Part shown: in pieces, positions 1 through 9,746 of the stretch
Layout of the letters: each line of letters begins with the position of its first letter
Numbering within the stretch: position 1 is the stretch's first letter
DNA from: Cyclobacterium lianum
GTDB lineage: Bacteria; Bacteroidota; Bacteroidia; Cytophagales; Cyclobacteriaceae
Direction: 5' to 3'
DNA: 64,000 nt
NCBI RefSeq assembly: GCF_900143075.1
Contig: NZ_FRCY01000019.1
Coordinates: 53,294-117,293 of the forward strand
Program-made: the position numbers and the translations under genes
Notes under the pieces: generated by a model
The model's input: the letters and a program-made list of their open reading frames with translations, nothing else
Told to the model about the DNA's origin: nothing
Databases searched by the model: none

Positions 1-1204
1 GATCCTGGCCAAGCGCATTTTTTGCCTCTGCCTTTAAAAGTAATACTTCTGCATAACGGTATATGACTATATCGTCTATAAACCTTCTGCCTGAGGGGTC
101 TACAAACCCCCGGTATTTGCGAACGACAGAAGCGTAATGAGATGGTGAATCATCCTCAGATTCCAGAAAGATAGAAACGAAACTGGCATCCTTTCGCTGA
201 TCGGCATCTCCAAAAGCCTCTCTCAGCAATGGCGATGGTGCCCAACGGTTTAATCCTCCCCCGGTACCAATCGTCTCCCTTACTTCCTCAGATGTGGCCG
301 AAGGAATCTGGTCATCCCGTATATACAATTCACTGTTATAATTGGTACCGCTTTCCAAATCGAGAAACCTTACAGCAAACAGGATTTCCCGATTTCCTTT
401 CTGATCGTATCTGAAAATCTGGTCATAATCTTCCATCAAACCAACTCCGGCATGCCCCGCTACCTGATCTAACGCATCCAGAGCTGTCTGGAAGTCACCT
501 GATCCTCCACCAAGTACTTTCCCGGTCCACAGGTACACATCGCCCTTCAAGGTATTTACTGCTGCCGCAGACCATGCTGCCCGGTCAGTTCCCAGGGCAT
601 CATTGGCCGGAAGGAGCTCCAGCGCCCGCTCGATATCCGACTTTACCTGAGCAAAAATTTCCCCTACCGCAGTCCTGCTACGGAAGGTGCTCTCTGCATC
701 GTAGCCTTCTGTGGGTGATGTCACCAAAGGCACATCTCCCCAGGTTTTGGCCATGGTAAAATACAGAAAGGCCCTCATGGCATAGGCTTCACCCAGCATC
801 CTGTTCTTGTCCTGCTCACGGCCAAACTCAATGTCCGGAACATACTTGATGATCAGGTTTGCATCGTGGATCACGGTATATAGCCTTAACCAGTTGGGTC
901 CGGCAAAATTTGGATCCAGCGAATTTTCAAAATACCTTTCTCTGCCTTCTGAGGCCTGCAGCCCATAACTTAACGTCTCGGACCTTGCCTCACCAAGGAT
1001 AAACAGGTTGTAGGCTGCCTGATCCCGAAACCGCACGTACATACCCTGCAGTGCTCCATTCGCATTGTCTTCGTTTACCCAGAATCCGGCCGTTGTAATG
1101 GTACTTACAGGCTCGATTTCCAGATAGTCTGTACAGGAAAAGGACATGAATCCCATGCCGGCTACCAGCGTCCTGAATACATATTTGTTTATCGTATTTT
1201 TCAT
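1..1204 (-). CDS. SusD/RagB-family outer membrane glycan-binding lipoprotein (3' end beyond window)
   Basis: The gene is open from the ATG at 1204 to the window edge, about 401 codons, so the C-terminus is missing. The N-terminus has a short hydrophobic signal ending in a lipobox (FMSFS|C), giving a surface lipoprotein. After it comes the usual SusD start (CTDYLEIEP), and the last visible part carries the typical YRYAEVLLLKAEA helix of the SusD TPR region. SusD proteins lie over the SusC barrel as a lid and bind the glycan or peptide to be imported. It starts 40 bp after the susC stop, so the two are co-transcribed. The substrate cannot be read from the sequence. Confidence 0.93.
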   Translation of the reverse strand, partial: MKNTINKYVFRTLVAGMGFMSFSCTDYLEIEPVSTITTAGFWVNEDNANGALQGMYVRFRDQAAYNLFILGEARSETLSYGLQASEGRERYFENSLDPNFAGPNWLRLYTVIHDANLIIKYVPDIEFGREQDKNRMLGEAYAMRAFLYFTMAKTWGDVPLVTSPTEGYDAESTFRSRTAVGEIFAQVKSDIERALELLPANDALGTDRAAWSAAAVNTLKGDVYLWTGKVLGGGSGDFQTALDALDQVAGHAGVGLMEDYDQIFRYDQKGNREILFAVRFLDLESGTNYNSELYIRDDQIPSATSEEVRETIGTGGGLNRWAPSPLLREAFGDADQRKDASFVSIFLESEDDSPSHYASVVRKYRGFVDPSGRRFIDDIVIYRYAEVLLLKAEAKNALGQD

Positions 1205-1243
1205 GATTTTTCGGATTTTTGATTTTGGATGTGTTCCTGCACC

Positions 1244-4200
1244 TTAAAAATTCACATTTACGCCCAGCATAAAGCTCCTTGGAATGGGATATCTACCAGA
1301 GTCTGTGCCACCCACTTCAGGATTTAATCCGGTATACTGGGTGAAATAGTAGAGATTCGAACCCGTAAAGTAAGTCCTTACATTGGCGATCTGAAGTGCA
1401 TCGGTCCATTTTCCCGGCAGCGTATAACTCAGCGTAAGCTCCCGCAATGCCAGGTAATCACCCCTTTCGTGAAAAAAGGTACTTCCTCTAAACGAGTTGT
1501 TCTGCGCCAATTGATCTGCCCAATAATACCTGGGGAAGGGAGTCACATCGCCCTGTTCCTGCCAGGAACGGGTAGTCTCCTGCAAGATCCCAATATCTCC
1601 CTGATACTGACCATTAAATCTTGCCCGGCTCTCATGGTAAATGGTATGTCCCAGCGCAAAATCCGTTCTGACGGTCAAAGACAGGTTTTTATAGCTGATT
1701 CTATTGGTAAAACCACCGGTCCACCTGGGAAAGATATTTCCTGCGACTACCCGGTCCCTGCTGTCGATGGTGTCATTCTGGTCGAGATCCTGCCATTGCA
1801 CATCCCCGCCAAATTTGGTTTTGTCATTTCCGGGAACCAGCACATCATAGGGGCCTTCTGAAGCGGCTTCATCGGTAGGGTAAACCCCCAAATACTGATA
1901 GGCAAAAAGGTCGCCCATCATCTGACCCTCCTGCAGCCCTCCCTTCCAGGTGTACATGCCCAGTACCGGGTCAAAGACAAATACACCGCCGATCCTGTTG
2001 TTCTCGTTGTCGTTTTCCGGCAGACTCACTACGGTGTTGATATTGTAGGTAGCATTCAGGGATGCATCCCAGCTAAAATCTCCCTTCTGGGCGAGGGTTG
2101 CAGCTAGCTCTAATTCCACTCCTTCGTTTTGCAGTGCACCCAGATTGGTAAGTATACTTGAAAATCCGGTAGATTGTGGCAATTCCAGATTTGTCAGCAA
2201 ATTATCTGTAACCCTGTTGTAATAGTCTGCGATGACCGACACCTTATCATCAAACAGCCCTAAGTCCAATCCAATGTCAAATGTGGCTGATCTTTCCCAT
2301 TGCAGATCCTGATTGGCCATCCGGTTGTTTTGAATGGCGGCGAGGTCGTTGTAACGGGAACCCACAGAATAGAGTCCCTGGGCATGAAAATCTGACAGAT
2401 TGCCGATATTTCCATTTACACCATAACTGGCCCTGATTTTCAGCGCGGAAAGCCTGCCGGAAGAACCTTCCCAAAAATCTTCCTTGTGAAGGTTCCACCC
2501 TGCTGAGATACCCGGAAATACACCCCAGTAGTTGTTGTTACCCAGGTTAGATGCCCCATCATATCTGGCCGAAGCAGAGATCAGGTATTTTTGGTTATAA
2601 TCGTAATTGAATCTGCCAAAGTATCCCAAAATCCTCAACTGAGTGTGGGAGCTGTTTACATCTCTGGGTTCAGCAGAAGCATTCAGGGTAGGAATCAAAT
2701 CAGACGCCGCTCCCCTGCCTGAGGCACTGGCCGCATAGCTCTGGCGGTCGAAATAGGACAGCCCGGCCTTCAACTGGAAATTATGGAAGTCCACACTTTT
2801 TCTGTAGGTAAAAATGCCGTCAAACTGTTTTTGCCAGAATACGGAATTGGAAGCAAAAGCATCTCTTGAATCAATAAACTGCGTGGGCCCGTTGAAAAAT
2901 GATTTTTGGAAAGAATTGTTTGTTCCATGTACAAAATAAAGGGATCCCATGGGTTCGAAGGTAAGGTCCGGCAAAATTTCGTAATTGGCCCCACCTGAGA
3001 GCGTCACCCGGGTAGTGGCATTCAGTGCCTCACTTCGGTTGAGGTGATAGACCGGATTACCCATGCTACGATTCTGTCCGGGGGCCAGGCTGCCGTCTTC
3101 ATACCTGAATTTGGTCGTAGGTGGCAGGCCCAGGGCCCTTTGAAAGATCTGATTTTCACTGAATACACTCGTATTCGATGAATTGGTAAAGTTTAGTCTG
3201 CCGTAAACATCCAGCTTTTCGTTTACATTGACATCTCCATTCATTCGTACGGTAAATCTTTTGTAGTCTGTATTGATGGCCACTCCTTCATTGTTGAGAT
3301 AACCTACTCCCATATCAAATCTGGCCTTTTCCGAACCTCCGGAGACAGAAACATAGTGATTTTGGGTCAAGGCCTGACGGAACAGAATATCCTGCCAGTT
3401 GACCTCGTCAAAAATGATCGTTTGGTCAGGATCAGCCGGATCGGGCATGGACTGCCAGCCCTCATTCAATTTGTACTCATTCTCCGGACTGAGATATTGA
3501 GGCGTAAATGCCGTGTTATGGGTCAGATCATTGCCTATTCCAAAGCCAGAGGGTTGGTTTAAACGAAATAATTGATTGGATGATTTTCTTCCCGTAGCGA
3601 GTATACCTGTCCTGTTGAAATAGATGTAATCTCTGGCAGAAGCCATATCATACTGGTTCCATTGTTCGGAGAGGCTGATATTATACCGGTAGGTCACAGC
3701 AGTTTTACCTACTTTGCCGGTTTTGGTCGTGATGATCACCACACCGTTTGAACCTCTTGCTCCGTAAATCGCTGTGGCAGCGGCATCTTTAAGCACCTGA
3801 AAGGAGGCTATATCATCCTGATTGATATCATTCATATTGTTGCGGATCACTCCGTCGATGATGTATAGGGGCTCAGCGCCATCGGGGTTATTGATGGAAG
3901 TGCCACCTCTTACGATGACCCTGGGTGCTACTCCAGGCTGGCCGGAGGTGGTTTGTACCCTTACACCCGACACCGTACCCTGCAAGGCAGATGCTGCATT
4001 GGCAAAAGGTACATTGTCCAGCACCCTTTGATCCAGTTTGGATACCGATGAGGTGAGGGTTTCTCTGGATTGCTCCCCATACCCTATTACCAAAACTTCA
4101 TCCAGCCCCTGCGATTCTGCTGAGAGTGAAATGTCTATCACCGACTGGTTTTCTACCAGTACTTCCCGGCTTGCATATCCAATAAAACTGAACCGCAGCC

Positions 4201-4417
4201 TTTGACCAGACGTTACTGAGAGGCGATATTGCCCATCCAGGTCCGTGGCCGTACCCGAGGCGGTTCCCTGCACCAATACCGTAACACCGGGAAGCATCTC
4301 TCCCGTTTCTGCGTCGGTCACCGTACCGGTTATTTCCCTTTGCTGGGCCCCGACCCATCCTGCTGTAAGACAGCAGAGCAACAGGAGAATAACCATTTTA
4401 CCGTTAAAATTTTCCAT
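1244..4417 (-). CDS. SusC/RagA-family TonB-linked outer membrane transporter
   Basis: This 1057-residue protein has a Sec signal (about residues 1-24, ending VGAQ), a CarboxypepD_reg-like beta-sandwich (about 27-110), a TonB plug (about 115-235, with VRVQTTSGQPG, PLYIIDGV and YGARGSNGVVIITTK motifs) and a long C-terminal beta-barrel ending in the aromatic VNVNF. It imports the ligand captured by the SusD partner, driven by TonB. It is the first gene of a leftward susCD unit, divergent from the hybrid two-component regulator at 4644-8930. The regulator's likely operator repeats lie about 135-185 bp upstream of this start. No degradative enzyme lies within the visible part of the locus. Confidence 0.95.
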   Translation of the reverse strand: MENFNGKMVILLLLCCLTAGWVGAQQREITGTVTDAETGEMLPGVTVLVQGTASGTATDLDGQYRLSVTSGQRLRFSFIGYASREVLVENQSVIDISLSAESQGLDEVLVIGYGEQSRETLTSSVSKLDQRVLDNVPFANAASALQGTVSGVRVQTTSGQPGVAPRVIVRGGTSINNPDGAEPLYIIDGVIRNNMNDINQDDIASFQVLKDAAATAIYGARGSNGVVIITTKTGKVGKTAVTYRYNISLSEQWNQYDMASARDYIYFNRTGILATGRKSSNQLFRLNQPSGFGIGNDLTHNTAFTPQYLSPENEYKLNEGWQSMPDPADPDQTIIFDEVNWQDILFRQALTQNHYVSVSGGSEKARFDMGVGYLNNEGVAINTDYKRFTVRMNGDVNVNEKLDVYGRLNFTNSSNTSVFSENQIFQRALGLPPTTKFRYEDGSLAPGQNRSMGNPVYHLNRSEALNATTRVTLSGGANYEILPDLTFEPMGSLYFVHGTNNSFQKSFFNGPTQFIDSRDAFASNSVFWQKQFDGIFTYRKSVDFHNFQLKAGLSYFDRQSYAASASGRGAASDLIPTLNASAEPRDVNSSHTQLRILGYFGRFNYDYNQKYLISASARYDGASNLGNNNYWGVFPGISAGWNLHKEDFWEGSSGRLSALKIRASYGVNGNIGNLSDFHAQGLYSVGSRYNDLAAIQNNRMANQDLQWERSATFDIGLDLGLFDDKVSVIADYYNRVTDNLLTNLELPQSTGFSSILTNLGALQNEGVELELAATLAQKGDFSWDASLNATYNINTVVSLPENDNENNRIGGVFVFDPVLGMYTWKGGLQEGQMMGDLFAYQYLGVYPTDEAASEGPYDVLVPGNDKTKFGGDVQWQDLDQNDTIDSRDRVVAGNIFPRWTGGFTNRISYKNLSLTVRTDFALGHTIYHESRARFNGQYQGDIGILQETTRSWQEQGDVTPFPRYYWADQLAQNNSFRGSTFFHERGDYLALRELTLSYTLPGKWTDALQIANVRTYFTGSNLYYFTQYTGLNPEVGGTDSGRYPIPRSFMLGVNVNF

Positions 4418-4490
4418 GTTATTTTGTTTTACGTAGTGAATTGATTTCCCCTGACTGTACCTGGATCAGGGAGGCCAAATCAGCCTGCAA

Positions 4491-4498
4491 CAAATCTA
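4491..4498 (-). promoter_or_regulatory. candidate -7 box of the susC promoter
   Basis: Read on the minus strand this is TAGATTTG, a full match to the Bacteroidota -7 consensus TAnnTTTG, about 73 bp upstream of the susC start codon. The -33 element is poor (CCTG around 4517-4520 rather than TTTG), as expected of a promoter that needs an activator. The three TCGTCCGG repeats at 4551-4603 lie just upstream of it. Confidence 0.4.
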
Positions 4499-4550
4499 GA
4501 TCGGAGGCGGAAAAAACAGGGGGGGAAAAAATCCTGATTTCAGGCAGCAA

Positions 4551-4603
4551 TCGTCCGGGATATGCCCACTTTCGTCCGGAAAAGGGTGATCTATCGTCCG
4601 GAA
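4551..4603. promoter_or_regulatory. three phased direct repeats, probable operator array of the hybrid two-component regulator
   Basis: The core TCGTCCGGRA occurs at 4551, 4572 and 4594, spaced 21 and 22 bp, which is two turns of B-DNA. All copies are on the same face and in the same orientation, in the short region between susC and the divergent regulator gene. AraC-family proteins bind asymmetric direct repeats, and the divergent regulator has an AraC DNA-binding domain, so it is the natural candidate. The array sits just upstream of the candidate susC promoter. Assignment to that regulator is inferred. Confidence 0.55.
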
Positions 4604-4643
4604 TTGAATTTTTAACTGTATTAAACTGTGTTTACCGGCGGTA

Positions 4644-7600
4644 ATGGTTAATTTTAAATGTTCAATAAAATCGCCTGACACATTGTCTTCCGTCCTCAGA
4701 TACCTCTTGCTGATCAGCGCCATTTCCCTTGTTGCCTTTTGGGACCTCTGGGGGCAGGAAGCTACCGGTACCTACAGGTTTAGCCATTATACCAGCCAGG
4801 ATGGTTTGCCTCAGAATTCAGTATTGGCAATTATTCAGGATGAGTCCGGCTACCTTTGGCTGGGTACCGATGACGGACTGGCACGATTTGACGGTTATCA
4901 GTTTAAGACATACAAACACGATCCGGAGCAGCCATATACGATCAGCAACAATGTGATCAGGACCCTGCTGCAGGATCAGAACGGCATGATCTGGATCGGT
5001 ACGGAAGGCGGCGGGTTGAATGTTTTTCACCCGAAAATTGAGAAATTTTTGCGTTTGGATAGCTTCAATCAGGAGCTGGCCCAGGTACCCGGGAAGAAAA
5101 TCTCCAGCTCTCTTATGGACTCCAAAGGCAACATCTGGATTGGCACCCAAACGGAGGGAATTTACAAGATATCCAATCTGGACATATGGTCAGAGTCTGG
5201 AAGGCTGGAAGCCTTTTCCCGGCAACTCGATATCGTGCACTACCACCGAAATAATTCCGCACTGGAAGACAATAAAATATGGACCATCTATGAAGATGAC
5301 AAAGGTGACATCTGGGTGGGTACTTTTGAAAGTGGTGTCTATAAATTTTCCGGATCTGATATCAAAAAGCCCAAAGATTCCCATTTCCCCTCAAACAGAT
5401 CTGTTAAGGCCTTTTTTGAAGATGCCGGGGGAAATTTCTGGATAGGTACTGAAAAGGACGGACTCTATAAAAGAACATCAGGAGACAGTATATTTTTACC
5501 GGTCAGGGACTTTGAAAAATTCTCAGCATCCATTTCTCAAGGCCCGAATATCACACAGATCATGGCCGATCAACAAGGAAAAATCTGGATTGGCACTTTG
5601 GGCAATGGACTTTTCATGTATCAACCAGAAGAGGACAAATGGCAGCATTACAAGGACGACCCTACGGATCCATATAGCCTGAATGGCAATTCTGTTTACA
5701 CGCTTTTTCAAGATCAAAACCAAAATATTTGGCTGGGCATGTATTCGGGCGAAGGTCTGAACAAAACCAACCCCATGCTCCAGCAATTTGAGCATATTCG
5801 GTTTCATCCTGATGAAAATAAAGGGCTATCCGGCAAGATGGTAAAATCCATAATGGAAGATAGTGCAGGTAATCTCTGGGTAGGATTATTTAATGAAGGT
5901 CTGAATTTACGGGAAAAGGGCGCGACCCAATTTGAATATTTTTCTGTAGCAAGCAATCCGGGTCTCAAAAACAACAATGTCCAGTATGTATATCAAAGCA
6001 AGGATGGGCAAATCTGGCTGGGGACCGATGGTGGTGGCTTGCATGAATTTTCCCCCATAACCCGGTCTTTTACCAGCCACACCCACCTGAACGGGGCCGC
6101 CGGTGAATTTAGAAAAAATGAAATCTGGGCCATTGCTGAAGATGCTGATGGGCGGTTGTGGTTAGGAGGGGCTAACGGAGGGGGCCTGATGGTATTTGAC
6201 CGGTCTGCCAATCGGTTCAGGCGCATTCCGCATGTGCCAGGCGATAGCCAAACGCCTGGTTTTGATGATATCCGCACCCTCTACATAGACAGCAAGGAGC
6301 AACTCTGGATCGGCACCTATGGTGGCGGCTTAAACAAAATGGATCTGCAAACCGGAAATTTCACCTACTACCAGCACGATCGTAGGGACCCGAACAGCAT
6401 CAGCCATGACATCATCACCTGTATCATGGAAGATAAAAAGGGCTATTTCTGGATCGGGACATTTGGAGGCGGATTAAACCGGCTCAATCCGGTCGACGGC
6501 ACCTTTAAGGTTTACCGGGAAAAAGATGGCTTGCCCAGTGATGTGATCAAGGCCGTATTGGAGGATGAGCTGGGACAATTGTGGATCAGCACAGTAAGGG
6601 GTCTGGCTGTATTGAACCGGGAAACGGAGGTATTTAAGAACTATACGCAGGAGGATGGGCTGCAATCGAATGAATTTAACCTGGGTGCCGCCTTCAAGGA
6701 TGCCGATGGAAAACTTTATTTCGGGGGGACAAATGGTTTCAATGCCTTCTACCCCGAAACCATCCGAGCACTTCCAGCGCCAAATACTCCTGTGATTTCC
6801 AAACTTAAGGTATTGAATCAGGAAGTTTTACCCGGCGATACTATTCTGGAAACGCAAATCCTGCAACAAAACATCGGCTTTACCGATGAGCTGGTGCTGG
6901 ACCATCAGCACAATAGCTTTGAATTTGAATTTAGCGCCCTGGAATATTCCGGGCAGGACAAATTGATGTATGCCTACCGGCTGAAAGGATACGACGAAGA
7001 CTGGATCGTAACGGACAGCAAAAGGCGATTTGCGCCCTATGCCAACCTAAAACCCGGCCGGTACCAGTGGGAACTTAAGGTTTTCCGGGAGGAAAGCGCA
7101 GAGCAATCTGCTGTAAGGACCCTGGGTATTACCATGCTGCCTCCCTGGTACCGCAGTCAATGGGCATACCTTTGCTATGCCCTGCTGTTTATCCTATTGG
7201 TCTATCTGTCAAAGAGGATAATTAGCTGGCGGATCAAGCTGAGAAATGATTTGAAATTTGAAAGACTGGAAAAGCAAAAACAGAAGGAAATCAGCCGCCT
7301 GAAAATGCGGTTTTTTACCAATATTTCGCACGAACTCCGTACCCCATTGATGCTTATCAAAGCTCCCCTGGAACGCCTGTCAAAAGCAGCGGAACTGAGC
7401 GACAGCACACGCCATCAACTGATCTCGATCCATAATAATGCCCAGAGGTTATTGAAACTCATCAACCAACTGCTGGACTTCAGGAAACAGGAGACAGGAC
7501 ACCTGCAGTTGGCCGTCAAGCAGGTAAACGTAAAGGACTTTTTACAAAACATTTTCCAGTCTTTCGAAGCCATGGCCATCCAGAACAGTATTCATTTTTC

Positions 7601-8930
7601 ACTTGAGGTAGACGAGAAGCTGGCGGCGGATCAGTGGTTTGACCCTGATCAAATGGAAAAGGTATTTTATAACATCATTTTTAATGCTTTTAAGTTCACA
7701 CCGCAAGGTGGAAAAATCACCGTTCGTCTGCTGCCCTGCATGATGGTCAGCGAGGAGGAACGTTTCCCCGGATTTAAAATAGAGGTTGAGGACAACGGCC
7801 CCGGCATAGAACCAGAATTTCAACCCCTGATCTTCGATAGGTTTTATCAGATAAATGAAGCGCATTCCTTCGGAAAAGTAGGTACTGGCATAGGACTGGC
7901 CCTTTCAAAAAATCTGGTCAACTTCCACAAAGGAATTATTGAGGTGCACAGTGAACCTCATGTTCGCACTATTTTTTCGGTAAAATTAAGAACAGGATAT
8001 GACCACTATCAGGAACATGAGATGACACATCAACGCTACTCCGCTTCAGCTACTGCCGCCAAAGAGGGTGATATGATCGTTATTAGTGATCATAGGGCCT
8101 CAAAGGCGACAAAAAGTATTCCGAGGCATCCCCAATCGGATAAAAAAGTCCTCGTAGTAGAAGACAACCCTGAGCTTCTGGAGCTATTGCGTGAGGCTCT
8201 TGCAGAGCGCTTCACTGTGAATACTGCAACAAATGGCAGGGAAGGGCTAGAGATAATCAACCGGTATCGCCCGGACCTTGTCCTCTCTGATGTAATGATG
8301 CCGGAAATGGATGGCATTGAATTTTGTGCCAGAATAAAAAACGACATTAACAGCAGCCATATTCCTGTTCTGCTACTGACGGCAAAGAGCTCCCATATGC
8401 ATCAATTGGAGGGATACGAATCGGGGGCAGATGATTACATCACCAAACCCTTTCCCCTGGACCTGTTACTTGTAAAAATAAATAACCTGCTGGAAGGCAG
8501 GTTCAGGTTTCAGACGCAATTCAAGCGAACGCTTGATTTGAGCCCTGAAAAAGTGCAAATAAGCAGCCCGGATGAAAAAATATTGAAAACCGCCATCGCT
8601 GTCATCGAAAAGCACATGGATGAGCCCAGCTTCGGAATACCGCATCTGGTCAAAGAACTTGGCTTGAGCCGGACGCTGGTTTTCGAAAAGTTCAGGTCCC
8701 TGCTGGACCAGACGCCAAATGAATTCATACAAATGATCCGTCTGAAGCGTGCCGCACATCTATTGGTTACAAGTGATTTGAAAATTTCTGAAATTGCCTA
8801 TATGGTGGGCTTCAACCGCCCCAAATATTTCAGTCAGTGCTTTCAGAAACAATTTACAAACAGTCCCAAAGTCTATAGGCAAAAACAACAGGCGGGACTT
8901 CACAATGAGGATAAAGCCGGTTCCTACTGA
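4644..8930 (+). CDS. hybrid two-component system sensor kinase/response regulator with AraC DNA-binding domain
   Basis: The 1428-residue protein carries a whole signalling pathway. It has an N-terminal signal/anchor (about 15-38), a periplasmic two-bladed Reg_prop beta-propeller array (many W[IVL]GT and GGGL repeats, about 45-700), a Y_Y_Y domain (about 740-825) and a transmembrane helix (about 839-857). The cytoplasmic part has a HisKA box with ISHELRTP (His896), an HATPase with N box near 1010 and DNGPG near 1050, a receiver with VVEDN, phospho-acceptor Asp1216 and Lys1268, and an AraC-type helix-turn-helix (about 1340-1415). Such proteins sense periplasmic glycan fragments and activate the adjacent susCD genes. 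It is divergent from susC and is probably its activator. Confidence 0.96.
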   Translation: MVNFKCSIKSPDTLSSVLRYLLLISAISLVAFWDLWGQEATGTYRFSHYTSQDGLPQNSVLAIIQDESGYLWLGTDDGLARFDGYQFKTYKHDPEQPYTISNNVIRTLLQDQNGMIWIGTEGGGLNVFHPKIEKFLRLDSFNQELAQVPGKKISSSLMDSKGNIWIGTQTEGIYKISNLDIWSESGRLEAFSRQLDIVHYHRNNSALEDNKIWTIYEDDKGDIWVGTFESGVYKFSGSDIKKPKDSHFPSNRSVKAFFEDAGGNFWIGTEKDGLYKRTSGDSIFLPVRDFEKFSASISQGPNITQIMADQQGKIWIGTLGNGLFMYQPEEDKWQHYKDDPTDPYSLNGNSVYTLFQDQNQNIWLGMYSGEGLNKTNPMLQQFEHIRFHPDENKGLSGKMVKSIMEDSAGNLWVGLFNEGLNLREKGATQFEYFSVASNPGLKNNNVQYVYQSKDGQIWLGTDGGGLHEFSPITRSFTSHTHLNGAAGEFRKNEIWAIAEDADGRLWLGGANGGGLMVFDRSANRFRRIPHVPGDSQTPGFDDIRTLYIDSKEQLWIGTYGGGLNKMDLQTGNFTYYQHDRRDPNSISHDIITCIMEDKKGYFWIGTFGGGLNRLNPVDGTFKVYREKDGLPSDVIKAVLEDELGQLWISTVRGLAVLNRETEVFKNYTQEDGLQSNEFNLGAAFKDADGKLYFGGTNGFNAFYPETIRALPAPNTPVISKLKVLNQEVLPGDTILETQILQQNIGFTDELVLDHQHNSFEFEFSALEYSGQDKLMYAYRLKGYDEDWIVTDSKRRFAPYANLKPGRYQWELKVFREESAEQSAVRTLGITMLPPWYRSQWAYLCYALLFILLVYLSKRIISWRIKLRNDLKFERLEKQKQKEISRLKMRFFTNISHELRTPLMLIKAPLERLSKAAELSDSTRHQLISIHNNAQRLLKLINQLLDFRKQETGHLQLAVKQVNVKDFLQNIFQSFEAMAIQNSIHFSLEVDEKLAADQWFDPDQMEKVFYNIIFNAFKFTPQGGKITVRLLPCMMVSEEERFPGFKIEVEDNGPGIEPEFQPLIFDRFYQINEAHSFGKVGTGIGLALSKNLVNFHKGIIEVHSEPHVRTIFSVKLRTGYDHYQEHEMTHQRYSASATAAKEGDMIVISDHRASKATKSIPRHPQSDKKVLVVEDNPELLELLREALAERFTVNTATNGREGLEIINRYRPDLVLSDVMMPEMDGIEFCARIKNDINSSHIPVLLLTAKSSHMHQLEGYESGADDYITKPFPLDLLLVKINNLLEGRFRFQTQFKRTLDLSPEKVQISSPDEKILKTAIAVIEKHMDEPSFGIPHLVKELGLSRTLVFEKFRSLLDQTPNEFIQMIRLKRAAHLLVTSDLKISEIAYMVGFNRPKYFSQCFQKQFTNSPKVYRQKQQAGLHNEDKAGSY

Positions 8931-8960
8931 TATTTGTAATTCTAAGTCAAGATCAAAAAG

Positions 8961-8997
8961 AAAAAAGGCCATTTTCTGATTGAAAATGACCTTTTCT
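8961..8997. terminator. bidirectional rho-independent terminator
   Basis: AAAAGGCCATTTTC and GAAAATGACCTTTT form a stem with one C/A mismatch around a TGATT loop, flanked by A and T runs. It lies between the convergent ends of the hybrid regulator and the coiled-coil lipoprotein gene and can serve both. Confidence 0.75.
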
Positions 8998-9028
8998 TCT
9001 TTTACAAGCAAACAAAACTTAAAACTGA

Positions 9029-9475
9029 TTATCCTTCGTTATCGAACTCATCCTTGATGTTTTCGATTGCTTTTTCCACCTGATTTTCGAGCTTCTCAAA
9101 TTCCATTTTGATCTGATCCTTTCTCTGATCCGTAGCCTGGGCAAATTCTCTGGATTTGACCTCCAGGTCGTTCAAACCCTGATCCAATTGGGTCAGGTAT
9201 CTGTCGACACGTTCATCTAGCGGTTCGGAGAAATTTTCCTTCACCTCTTTTTTGATCTCTTCTGCTTCGGCTTTGAGAGCTGCTGTTTCCTTTGAAAATT
9301 CAGCTTTGGTCTTCTCAAATGCCTCTTCCGTTTCCTGTTCTACCTCATCGCCCATTTCTTCAAGATCATTTCCAACGGAATCCATATCGGTATCCTCATT
9401 TTTGTTGGCATTACAAGCTGTAAAGAACAGAACGGTAGCAAAACAAATCGCCGATAATACTGACATTAACTTCAT
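9029..9475 (-). CDS. coiled-coil lipoprotein of unknown function
   Basis: A 148-residue protein with a lipoprotein signal (lipobox FTA|C near residue 21) followed by an almost wholly charged, Glu/Lys-rich heptad-patterned region that should form long coiled-coil helices. No enzymatic motif is visible. Similar small helical lipoproteins in Bacteroidota are usually uncharacterised envelope proteins. A perfect 11-bp inverted repeat lies 32 bp upstream of the start codon and may control expression. Confidence 0.8.
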   Translation of the reverse strand: MKLMSVLSAICFATVLFFTACNANKNEDTDMDSVGNDLEEMGDEVEQETEEAFEKTKAEFSKETAALKAEAEEIKKEVKENFSEPLDERVDRYLTQLDQGLNDLEVKSREFAQATDQRKDQIKMEFEKLENQVEKAIENIKDEFDNEG

Positions 9476-9506
9476 AATATACTGTTGGTTTGGTTTTACA
9501 AATCGC

Positions 9507-9531
9507 GATGAACAGAAAAATTCTGTTCATC
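9507..9531. promoter_or_regulatory. perfect inverted repeat upstream of the coiled-coil lipoprotein gene
   Basis: GATGAACAGAA and TTCTGTTCATC are perfect 11-bp complementary arms around an AAA centre. The site is 32-56 bp upstream of the lipoprotein start. It could be a dimeric regulator's operator or a 5'-leader hairpin. It lacks a T-run, so it is not a standard terminator. Confidence 0.45.
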
Positions 9532-9746
9532 ATGCACGGTACAGGGCACAAAAGCGATGCCATAATCGTCCCGAAAATACCAAATTGCCAAAAAATAACC
9601 CCTACCCCCCCGGGTGGATCAGTTCCTTTTTGTGACCTGGTTTTGAGATTGGCTCCTTAATTCTTACATTTAAAGGCTCTCAGGCAAATAAAACGAACAT
9701 TTTTATTAACTTAAACCTATCATTTACTGAACACACCTTCAGGCAC

